From positions 124,001 through 188,000 of the forward strand of contig NZ_BPQJ01000007.1 in the NCBI RefSeq assembly GCF_022179185.1: a stretch of 64,000 bases of DNA, written 5' to 3'. The notes beneath the pieces are model-generated. The model searched no databases. It saw nothing but the letters and a program-made list of their open reading frames with translations, and had not been told where the DNA came from. A program made the position numbers and the translations under genes. Source of the DNA: Methylobacterium frigidaeris (GTDB taxonomy: Bacteria; Pseudomonadota; Alphaproteobacteria; Rhizobiales; Beijerinckiaceae). Shown here in pieces: positions 41,821 through 49,124 of the stretch. The stretch's first letter is position 1. Each line of letters begins with the position of its first letter.

Positions 41821-42006
41821 ATGCCGAACCTGCGCGCCGCGTTCCTGACCGTCATCGGCATGGGGCTGATCGCCCTGGCGATCACGGGCATCGCGGATCG
41901 GGACGCCCAGGCGCGCCTGGAGCGGGCGCTGCGGCCCACACCCCCGATCCAGACGGTGAGCAGCGTCACGGCGGGCCCATTCGCTCAGCCGGGCCCTGCG
42001 CGGTGA
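41821..42006 (+). CDS. Small single-TM hypothetical protein
   Basis: A 61-aa protein: a short basic start, one TM helix (about 7-24, AAFLTVIGMGLIALAITGIA), then a soluble tail DRDAQARLERALRP followed by Pro/Thr/Ser-rich residues. The hydrophobic segment and following amphipathic stretch look like a genuine small membrane protein. Family not recognised; the ribosome site (GGGATC) is weak. Confidence 0.45.
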   Translation: MPNLRAAFLTVIGMGLIALAITGIADRDAQARLERALRPTPPIQTVSSVTAGPFAQPGPAR

Positions 42007-42649
42007 GGGGTGGCAGACTGCTGTCGCCGTTGCGTTCACCGGAGCATTGTCCGATGACGTGGGTACCGGTTCGACGAAGACCATGCCGCGCGATCAAAGA
42101 CCCGGAGCATCGCCTGCTTGCAGGGTTAGGGTACACGTCGGTGCCGTTCAGCCATGCCGAACCGGCGCGGTTCCGTCCCTTCGGGCCGGGTCAAACCTGC
42201 GGGAAACCTCCGGGAGAACCTACGTCGCCTTGAGATGCGCGGTGCCGGACACATTCCGTGGGGCCTGCCGCGCCGGACGCCGCCCGTCCCGGGCAGGCAT
42301 TCAATCGATGTCCGAGATCCGTACCACGGAAGCTGGCATGCTCCATGGAATGGACGTCCTGGCCGTGACCCGCGCGGCCGACCGTCCCGAAGAGCGAGGA
42401 CACGATTCTTTGGAGCCGACCCGGGATCCCTCGTTCCGGAGACTTCGACGCGCGCTGGAGGACGGGTCCGAGCATGTCCAAGGCCAAGCTCAGCCGTGGC
42501 TCATCCTGACCGGCCTTGCGGGCGCGATGCGCCCCACGTCCTGCACCGTCCAGCCGCGTCGCTCCCGGCGTGAACCAGCGAGCCCAGGCTCGACGCTGTC
42601 CAAGATCTGCTGGCGACGCGCAACCTCGGCACCAACTCATCGAGATTGC
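42007..42649. other. Gene-free stretch next to tRNA-Arg
   Basis: About 640 bases on the 3' side of the tRNA. I looked for a duplicated tRNA end (attachment site) and for a coding frame and found neither. Base composition is slightly lower in GC than that of the surrounding genes. Confidence 0.35.
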
Positions 42650-42726
42650 TGGCGACCCCGGTAGGGCTCGAACCTACGACCTGCCGCTTAGAAGGCGGCT
42701 GCTCTATCCAGCTGAGCTACGGGGCC
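42650..42726 (-). tRNA. tRNA-Arg (anticodon UCU)
   Basis: Read on the minus strand, 77 bases fold as a full cloverleaf. The acceptor stem is GGCCCCG/CGGGGTC (one G-T pair), the D arm GCTC/GAGC, and the anticodon loop CTTCTAA gives anticodon TCT. The T arm is GTAGG-TTCGAGC-CCTAC, and the 3' CCA is encoded. It decodes AGA and AGG, rare codons in this GC-rich genome. Confidence 0.95.
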
Positions 42727-42892
42727 TGACCGGTTTCCGTCGTATCAGGACCCTTGCCCGTCGTCCACAAGAGACTCACCCCTAAGGTGTTTTCCCCTCT
42801 GCGAAGACCCGTTTCCGGCTCCTCCCGGGGTGTGCGGCACCGAACTTGGCCCGGTTTCCGCCATCGCAACGGACCCCGGGTAGGGCGACGCC

Positions 42893-42914
42893 GGTTTGCT
42901 ACGGGTTTGCTACG
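42893..42914. repeat. Two tandem 11-base repeats upstream of the integrase-like gene
   Basis: GGTTTGCTACG occurs twice head to tail (42893-42903, 42904-42914), ending 31 bases before the integrase-like start codon. Integrases bind repeated arm-type sites, so this may be such a site, but the length is short. Confidence 0.5.
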
Positions 42915-42945
42915 CGCTAGAGCAGTCGCTCCAATGGAGCGCGCC

Positions 42946-44517
42946 ATGCCGAGGAAAGCCGAGGTCCTCACTGCCACGGCCATCGAGGCCATGATCCGGG
43001 AGGCGCGCGAGACGGGCGCCGCGCCCCGGGACGTGGCCGACGGGGGTTGCCAGGGGTTGACCCTGCGCCTCACGCCGACGGCGGCAGTCTGGTCGATCCG
43101 GTTCCGCTACGCCGACAAGCCCCTGCGCATCCGGCTCGGCGACGCGCGCGAGTGGACCCTCGCGCAGGCGCGCTCGGTCGCCGTGGCTGTGCGGGACCAC
43201 GTCGAGGCCGGACAGGGCGTTCCGGCGGAGGAGTGGATCTCGCTCAAGCGCACGGCCATCACGTCGAAGGGCGAGGGTCCGGCCTTCATGCTGCGCGACA
43301 GGGGCCCGGCCACGTGGACGCTGGAGGAAGGCCGCGAGGCATGGGGAGCGTGGATGCGGCGCGAGGTCGAGGCGGGGCTTCTCCGGCCGGCCACGGTGCG
43401 GAACTACCTGAGCGTGATGGGCGGCCCCGCCATGCGGACGCTCGACACGCGCTACGTCTCCCGCATCACCGCCGCCGACATCGCCGCCGTCGTCGAGACC
43501 CTGGTAGCCGAGGGCAAGCGGTCGACCGCCCGGGACATCGTCCGCGTCTCGAAGAGGTTCTGGCCGTGGATGGGCGACGCGGGCCGGCGGCACCTCTCCG
43601 GCGCCGACACGAACACCGTGGCGGGGTTGAAGGCTCCGGAGATGGGAACCAGGCCGCAGCGGCGGTCCCCGCGCCTGCCGGCGGTCGCCTACATGCTGGC
43701 GGTGGCCCAGACCGGCGTGCTCTCGACGTCCGTCGGCGGCGCCATCGAGCTCCTCATCCATACCGCGCAGAGGCGATCGAGCGTCGTCAAAGCCAGGGTC
43801 GACGAGTTCGAGCCATGGGCCGAGCGAGAGGGATGGGGCGTCTGGTGGCAGGGACACCGGACGATCTCCCGCGACACCCCGACGGAAGCCGACCCGCGGC
43901 ACGGGGCGCACGCCCTGCCGCTGCCGCCGCAAGTCTGGTGGCGGATCGAGGCCTACCTGGACTTCTCGCGCCGGGAAGCGGAGGAGCGTGGTGTCCCACG
44001 GTCACCGTGGATGTACCCAGCGGCGCGGCCGCGGCGGCTCGGCGACCCGGTCACGCACCTGTCGCCCCATACCCTGACGCACGCCGTCGCCGCGATGCCG
44101 GGCGTCGAGGCCGCGCCGCGCGATGTCCGACGCGTCTTCGCGACGGTATGCCAACGGGACCTTGGTGTGGCCACGCCCGTCGTCGGCATGGTCCTCGATC
44201 ACGCTCACTCGGACCTCCGTGAGGTGTCCGACGGCAACGCGATGACGCGCCGTGACACGCCGGACCAGATGCTGGCCCTGAAGGCGCCGGCGCTGGAGGC
44301 GTGGCAGACGGCAGTGTGGGCTGAGAGACTCAAGATCGACCTTCCGGACAGCGAGACGCTGAAGTCGCAGATTGTCGCCGAGAACCTGCGCCAGCGCGGC
44401 GTCACCGACCTTGAGGCCGAGGGCGAGCGCCGTCGGCAGGCAGCCGCCCGGGCTTACGCCGAGGGGCGCACCTGGCGTCAGCGACGCCGTCCGACCGGGG
44501 CAACGAACCCGGCCTGA
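42946..44517 (+). CDS. Tyrosine-recombinase-like integrase lacking the catalytic Tyr
   Basis: A 523-aa protein with an integrase plan: an N-terminal DUF4102-like arm domain (QGLTLRLTPTAAVWSIRFRYADKPLRIRLGDA), a SAM-like core-binding domain (about 125-225) and a C-terminal catalytic-like domain. In the latter, box I Arg is present (IHTAQRRSSVVKARVDEF), box II reads APRDVRRVFATV with Arg where His is normal, and LDHAHSDL supplies the late His. The segment that should hold the nucleophile reads VSDGNAMTRRDTPDQM with no Tyr. ATG at 42946 follows GGAG; an in-frame ATG 12 bases earlier is possible. It lies beside the 5' side of tRNA-Arg, not the usual 3' side. Confidence 0.72.
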   Translation: MPRKAEVLTATAIEAMIREARETGAAPRDVADGGCQGLTLRLTPTAAVWSIRFRYADKPLRIRLGDAREWTLAQARSVAVAVRDHVEAGQGVPAEEWISLKRTAITSKGEGPAFMLRDRGPATWTLEEGREAWGAWMRREVEAGLLRPATVRNYLSVMGGPAMRTLDTRYVSRITAADIAAVVETLVAEGKRSTARDIVRVSKRFWPWMGDAGRRHLSGADTNTVAGLKAPEMGTRPQRRSPRLPAVAYMLAVAQTGVLSTSVGGAIELLIHTAQRRSSVVKARVDEFEPWAEREGWGVWWQGHRTISRDTPTEADPRHGAHALPLPPQVWWRIEAYLDFSRREAEERGVPRSPWMYPAARPRRLGDPVTHLSPHTLTHAVAAMPGVEAAPRDVRRVFATVCQRDLGVATPVVGMVLDHAHSDLREVSDGNAMTRRDTPDQMLALKAPALEAWQTAVWAERLKIDLPDSETLKSQIVAENLRQRGVTDLEAEGERRRQAAARAYAEGRTWRQRRRPTGATNPA

Positions 44518-44800
44518 GCGCGCGCCACGTCGGCGGGACGCTCGGCCCGCGCGAATCCCGGCCCCCGGTCAGGGAGAGCGCATGAACCGGACGATCAACG
44601 AGGCAACCGTCAGATCTGTCACTACGAAGACCTGGAGAGCTCGACGGCGCACGTCCTGGCCTTCGTCACGGCTTACACCTTCGCCAAGCACCTCGAGCCT
44701 TGCGCTGGAAGGCCCCATTCCGGATCATCCGTCAGGCCTGGACCAAAGACCCGGACCGGTTCACGATCGACCCGCAGCACCTCAATCCGGGCCCATCCAC
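44518..44800. other. Spacer between the integrase-like gene and terB
   Basis: About 280 bases without a supported gene. It may be the remains of mobile DNA, but no repeat or transposase piece is recognisable. Confidence 0.3.
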
Positions 44801-45232
44801 TTAGAGCAGCGCGTCCCGGTCTAGCTCGAGCGCTCCTGCCACCTCGGTCAGGGCCCGGTGCTCGGACGGGCTGATGCCCTCGAAGTCGGCGACATCGGCG
44901 GCGATCAGGAAGACGCTCTGGCGCTGCTCGGCCGGGCGGTCGGCGATGGCCTCGATGAAGAGCCTGTTCTGCATCCGCCCGGCCCGGGTGCGGGCGCGGC
45001 CGATCGCGTCGTAGAGCTCCTCCTCCAGCATCAGGCTGTCATAGCCCTTCTCGAGGATCGGATCGGCCAGCATGCCCTTCAGCGCCGCCTCGAACTCCGC
45101 CCCCGCGACCTCGCCGTCGGCCACGATCACGTTGGCGCAGGCCGACACCGCGGCCCGCATCAGCGGGGCATCGCCCGCATAGGCCGTCACCGTCTGCTTG
45201 AACCGGCCGAAGGCCGCCTGGACGAAGCTCAT
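44801..45232 (-). CDS. TerB-family tellurite-resistance-like protein
   Basis: All-helical cytoplasmic protein of the TerB superfamily, 143 aa, with KQTVTAYAGDAPLMRAAVSACANVIVADGEVAGAEFEAALKG. The acidic DGEV and the later IAADVADFEGISPSEHRAL repeat are the two metal-binding helix-loop-helix halves. Start ATG at 45232 follows GGGAG. Known TerB proteins are linked to stress, tellurite and phage responses. No other ter gene is near, so only the fold is sure. Confidence 0.78.
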   Translation of the reverse strand: MSFVQAAFGRFKQTVTAYAGDAPLMRAAVSACANVIVADGEVAGAEFEAALKGMLADPILEKGYDSLMLEEELYDAIGRARTRAGRMQNRLFIEAIADRPAEQRQSVFLIAADVADFEGISPSEHRALTEVAGALELDRDALL

Positions 45233-45342
45233 CGGTCTCCCTTCTTCGCATATCCGTCTTGCCCTGCTTAGCAAGCGCGGTGCGGGGAGAAAATCGGCAG
45301 GCTGCCGCAGCGCAGCATCGACGCGTCAGGGTTCCTGGCGGA

Positions 45343-46152
45343 TCACAGCTCCTGCCGCACCTGGGCATGGGCGAGAAGCGCGAACAGGCCGGTGCCGCCG
45401 ATGACGTTGCCGACGAGCGCCGGCAGGATCATCCCGCCAAGCACCTGACCCGGGCCGGCCTCGCCGGAAAAGAGCAGCAGGAAGGCCTCCGCGGCGCCCG
45501 CCACCACGTGGGTGAAGTCGCCGAGCACGATCGCGAAGGTGAGGGTGAGGACGATCCAGAACTCGCCCCCGCTCGAGGCCGCCCGCAGCCACGCCACGGT
45601 GGCGATCAGGAAGCCGGCCGGGATGCCCTGGAGCAGCATCGCGGACGGCGCCTTGTGCATCAGGCTCTCGCGCGACACCGCCAGCATCGCATCGAGAAGG
45701 CCTGGGCTCACCACGTGGCCGTGGATGTTGAGCGCCGCCGCGGCGGCGGTGCCGACGAGGTTGCCGAGGAGCACGATCCCCCACAGCCGGGCCGTCGCCG
45801 CCAGCGCCCGCCCGCTCGGCCGGGTGACGAGGGGCAGCACGGTCACGATCGTCTGCTCGGTGAAGAGCTGCAGCCGTCCGAGGATCACGATCAGGAAGCC
45901 GAGCGGATAGCCGAGCTGCGCCACGACGGTGCGGCCTCCCATCTCGGCCGGCAGCTTGTGGTGCAGCGCCCCTTGGGCGATCACCGAGGCCGTGATGGCG
46001 ATGCCGGCCGCGACCGCCGACCAGAAGAGCGAGCCGGCGGGGCGCGCCAGCTCCTCCTTGCCCTGCTTGCGCACCGCCTCGTGGACGATGGTGGCGCGGG
46101 GCGCCGAGCGATCCTCGATCTCGCCGCGTTCGCCCTCGTCCCGGTCCGCCAT
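45343..46152 (-). CDS. Formate/nitrite transporter (FNT) family protein, YfdC-like
   Basis: Pentameric-channel-type inner-membrane protein, 269 aa, with six hydrophobic segments preceded by a charged N-terminal tail of about 40 residues. Visible FNT features are SLFWSAVAAGIAITASVIAQGALHH, YPLGFLIVILGRLQLFTEQTI, LLGNLVGTAAAA and GNVIGGTGLFALLAHAQV. The YfdC branch has this long N-terminal tail, and its substrate is uncertain. It is divergent from the hydroxy-acid dehydrogenase gene. Lactate or formate transport would fit that neighbour, but this is inference. Confidence 0.82.
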   Translation of the reverse strand: MADRDEGERGEIEDRSAPRATIVHEAVRKQGKEELARPAGSLFWSAVAAGIAITASVIAQGALHHKLPAEMGGRTVVAQLGYPLGFLIVILGRLQLFTEQTIVTVLPLVTRPSGRALAATARLWGIVLLGNLVGTAAAAALNIHGHVVSPGLLDAMLAVSRESLMHKAPSAMLLQGIPAGFLIATVAWLRAASSGGEFWIVLTLTFAIVLGDFTHVVAGAAEAFLLLFSGEAGPGQVLGGMILPALVGNVIGGTGLFALLAHAQVRQEL

Positions 46153-46312
46153 GATGATCCCGCGCCGCCTGCCATGGTCATGAGCAGTTTCGACGCGTGG
46201 CATCTTCCGCCGTTCCACCGCCCTCCCCCGCCTCGGCTTGCGGGTTGCGAGCTGCCGCGCGCCGGTGCTACCCGTCGTGACGACCGGATCGAAGAACCGG
46301 AGGGAGGCAAGC

Positions 46313-47584
46313 GTGGATGCAGACGAGCGCCACACGGGGCGGGCTCTCGCCCATCGGCCATCCTCCGCGCTGACGCAGCCGCCCCGCGCACCGGCCCAGG
46401 CGGCGCCCGCCGCCGCCCCGACCCGCCTGAGCGCCCGGCTGCAGCGGGCCCACGCCGTCGCGGACCTGCGCGACCAGGCGGCCCGGCGGCTGCCGAAGGC
46501 GGTGTTCGACTTCATCGACGGCGGCGCCGAGGACGAGCGCACGTTGCGCGACAACGTCGAGGCCTTCGATGCCTGGATGCTGATGCCGCGGGTCGGCGTC
46601 GATGTCGGCACCCGCGACCTTTCCCGGCCGATCCTCGGCCATCCCTCGTCCCTGCCGATCATGATGGCGCCGACCGGGCTCGCCGGCTTCTTCTGGCCCG
46701 ACGGCGAGGTCGCGGGGGCGCGAGCCGCCGCGCGGGCCGGCATCCCCTACTGCCTGTCGACCAACTCCGTCGGCTCGATCGAGCACGTGGCGGAGGGCGC
46801 GCCGGAGGGCGAGCGCTGGTTCCAGCTCTACTTCCTGCGCGACCGGGAGTGGATGCAGGCGCTGCTGCGCCGCGCCGCGGCCGCGCGCTACCGGGTCCTG
46901 TGCCTTACCGTCGATCTCGCGGTGCAGGGCCGGCGCGAGCGCGACCTGCGCAACGCCTTCACCATGCCGCTGCGGCCGCGCCTCTCCACCGCCCTCGATC
47001 TCGCACGCCGTCCGGCCTGGCTCGCCGGCGCCGCCCGCTCGCGGCTGGGCTTCGGCAACTTCCAGGTGGCGGGCAGCGGCTTCACCAGCGTCGCGCAGCA
47101 CGTCGCCTCGCTGTTCGACCCCTCGGCGAACTGGGACGACATCGCCCGCATCCGCGACCAGTGGCGCGGCCCGATGGCGCTGAAAGGTCTCCTGCACCCG
47201 GGCGATGCCGAGAAGGCCGTGGCGCTCGGGATCGAGGCGGTGATCGTCTCCAACCACGGCGGCCGCCAGCTCGACGACGTGCCGGCGGCGATCGCGGCCC
47301 TGCCCGAGGTGGCCGAGGCCGTGGCGGGCCGGGCCGAGATCATCCTCGACGGCGGCGTGCGCCGCGGGACCGACGTGATCAAGGCGCTCGCCCTCGGCGC
47401 CACCGCCTGCAGCCTGGGTCGCCCGTTCCTGTGGGGCCTGTCGGCCGGCGGGTCCGAGGGCGTGTCCCGGGTCATCGAGATCTTCCGCAATGAGCTCGAC
47501 AACGCGATGACGCTGCTCGGGACGCCGACCCTCGACGCCATCACGCTGGATCACGTGCGGGCGCGGCGGGGTGGCGGGTGGTGA
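46313..47584 (+). CDS. FMN-dependent alpha-hydroxy-acid dehydrogenase (LldD family)
   Basis: FMN TIM-barrel enzyme oxidising an L-2-hydroxy acid such as L-lactate, 423 aa. After a variable Ala/Pro-rich leader, the family begins with DLRDQAARRLPKAVFDFIDGGAEDE. FMN contacts are in IMMAPTGLAGFFWPDGE and LSTNSVGSIEHVA. The catalytic His315 is in VSNHGGRQLDD, and the phosphate site is in ILDGGVRRGTDVIKALALGA. The GTG at 46313 follows GGAGGGAGG, a very strong site. Mandelate dehydrogenase and glycolate oxidase are alternatives. Confidence 0.86.
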   Translation: MDADERHTGRALAHRPSSALTQPPRAPAQAAPAAAPTRLSARLQRAHAVADLRDQAARRLPKAVFDFIDGGAEDERTLRDNVEAFDAWMLMPRVGVDVGTRDLSRPILGHPSSLPIMMAPTGLAGFFWPDGEVAGARAAARAGIPYCLSTNSVGSIEHVAEGAPEGERWFQLYFLRDREWMQALLRRAAAARYRVLCLTVDLAVQGRRERDLRNAFTMPLRPRLSTALDLARRPAWLAGAARSRLGFGNFQVAGSGFTSVAQHVASLFDPSANWDDIARIRDQWRGPMALKGLLHPGDAEKAVALGIEAVIVSNHGGRQLDDVPAAIAALPEVAEAVAGRAEIILDGGVRRGTDVIKALALGATACSLGRPFLWGLSAGGSEGVSRVIEIFRNELDNAMTLLGTPTLDAITLDHVRARRGGGW

Positions 47585-47665
47585 GAGCAGAGCCCGGTGC
47601 TCCGGAGGACACTCTCGACACGGTCCGAGCTTATCCGATCGCTCTTGCACATGATCCCATCTGCC

Positions 47666-47778
47666 ACCTCATCCTGAGGTGCCGAAGCGAAGCGGAGGCC
47701 TCGAAAGAGGCCTCCAGAAATCTCCGAGGTCCCTGGAGCCCTCCTTCGAGGCCGCTGCACGGCACCTCAGGATGAGGT
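47666..47778. repeat. Long intergenic palindrome, CCTCATCCTGAGGTGC family, copy 2
   Basis: Eighteen-base arms at 47666-47683 and 47761-47778 are perfect reverse complements, with nested inner complementarity around GGCCTC/GAGGCC and a CTCC-GGAG pair. The outer arms match copy 1 (2210-2225, 2304-2319). The element fills the gap between the convergent dehydrogenase and olsB-like genes, so it may also act as a two-way terminator. Confidence 0.82.
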
Positions 47779-47834
47779 CGTGGGTGGGATAAAGTCGGCG
47801 CAAATCACCGCGCCGCGACCGAGAGAAATCCCCT

Positions 47835-48821
47835 TCACGCCGCGTGCCGCCCCGCCTCGGCGCCGAAATGCCCGATGTAGCGCTTGGCGATCGCCTCGAC
47901 CGGCAGCACCACGAACACGTCCGTGGTGCCGAACTGGCGATCGACCACCGCGCCGTCGCCGAAGGTGGCGCCGACCCGCAGATACCCCTTGATCAGGGGC
48001 GGCAGGGCCTGGAGGGCGGATTTGGGGTCGATCGCCTCGCGGCTGAGACGGTCCATGGCGACGTGGCGGCCCGGCAGGGCGCGGGCGCGCCAGGCCTCGG
48101 GGGCGCGGGCGAAGTGGTGCAGGAAGCTCAAGGGCAGCGCGAGGCGGTCGGGGTCGGTGCCCTCGAGGCTGGCGCAGCCGAGCATCGCGTCGACGCGGTG
48201 ATGCAGGACGTAGGTCCAGATGCCGTGCCACAGCAACTCGACGGTGCGCTTGGTGCGGTAGGGCCTGAGCACGCAGGAGCGGCCGAGCTCCAGCACCCGC
48301 TTGCCGGCATTGGCCTCCAGCACCGGGCCGAGATCGTACTCGCCGGCGGTGTAGAAGCCGAAATGCCGGTCGGCCTGCTCCTGGCGCAGCAGCCGGTAGG
48401 TGCCGACGACCCGGGGCTTGGGCTTGCGGAAGGGTTTTGCCTCCTGGGCAGCGTGGTCGATCACCAGGAGGTGGTCGCAGACCGCGTCGTACTCGTCGGC
48501 GTCGCGGCGCTTGAGAAGGGCGAGGCCGGTCGGGATCGCCGCCATCTCCTCGTAGAAGACGCGGTAGCGCAGCCGCTGGGCCCGCTTGACCTCCTTCGGC
48601 GTCGTCGCGAGGCGCACCTCTAGGGAGCCGATGCGACCGAGCACCGGGGCGAGACCGGGAGCCTCGACGTGCTTCAGGCGCGGGAAGAGCCGCGAGGGCT
48701 GGCCGAACCCCTTGAGCTGGATGCCGCCCTCCGCGGCGCGGCCGAGCAGGCGCGCGAGGGGAATGCCGGGCGGAGCATCGCGGCCGTCGCCGGCCGGGCC
48801 GCGGGTGAGGAACGGAACCAT
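47835..48821 (-). CDS. olsB: GNAT-fold N-acyltransferase, ornithine-lipid OlsB type
   Basis: Probable ornithine N-acyltransferase making lyso-ornithine lipid from 3-hydroxyacyl-ACP, 328 aa. The core resembles hemolysin/OlsB proteins: LEVRLATTPKEVKRAQRLRYRVFYEEM, then DADEYDAVCDHLLVID, VVGTYRLLRQEQAD, FYTAGEYDLGPVL, VLELGRSCVLRPYRTKRTVELLWHGI and a late GYLRVGATFGDGAVVDRQFGTTDVFVVL. The N-terminal 60 residues are longer than in Sinorhizobium OlsB. The ATG at 48821 lacks a strong ribosome site. olsA is not adjacent, which is normal. A general N-acyl amino-acid synthase is the alternative. Confidence 0.75.
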   Translation of the reverse strand: MVPFLTRGPAGDGRDAPPGIPLARLLGRAAEGGIQLKGFGQPSRLFPRLKHVEAPGLAPVLGRIGSLEVRLATTPKEVKRAQRLRYRVFYEEMAAIPTGLALLKRRDADEYDAVCDHLLVIDHAAQEAKPFRKPKPRVVGTYRLLRQEQADRHFGFYTAGEYDLGPVLEANAGKRVLELGRSCVLRPYRTKRTVELLWHGIWTYVLHHRVDAMLGCASLEGTDPDRLALPLSFLHHFARAPEAWRARALPGRHVAMDRLSREAIDPKSALQALPPLIKGYLRVGATFGDGAVVDRQFGTTDVFVVLPVEAIAKRYIGHFGAEAGRHAA

Positions 48822-49124
48822 GGTCGAGGCATCCCGTGCGGCGCCGACCGATCCGGCGCCCGTGGGGTGGTCGCCGCGACCGCCCCGCGTGGCGACAAGA
48901 CACCACGAAGCCGGCACGGGAATATGACAGGGGTTAGCCAGGCGCAACAAGGCGTTCGCGCGACGGCAACGGACCGGGGCGGTGCCGCTCACCTTGCGGC
49001 ATGGGCAGATGCAGGCTAGGCCGTCGGCGCCGGGACGATGGGACCGCCAAGGCCGCACCGGCTCCTGGTGCGGGCGACGTCCGCGCCGCCGGGTCCCGGC
49101 TCGATCGTCAGCCGGAGATGTGAG
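48822..49124. other. Divergent promoter region olsB-like / DUF4153
   Basis: About 300 bases between divergent starts. I see no clear promoter hexamers, operator or small gene. It should carry the promoters of both genes. Confidence 0.35.

Noticed and set aside
42047..42664. A 205-codon frame next to the tRNA
   Set aside because: It runs into the tRNA gene and has shadow-like Arg/Pro/Ser composition without a ribosome site.
42650..42946. A duplicated tRNA 3' end as attachment site of an island
   Set aside because: Only a short, imperfect likeness (ACCCCGGTAGGG vs ACCCCGGGTAGGG) was found near 42872, and the integrase-like gene lies on the 5' side of the tRNA.
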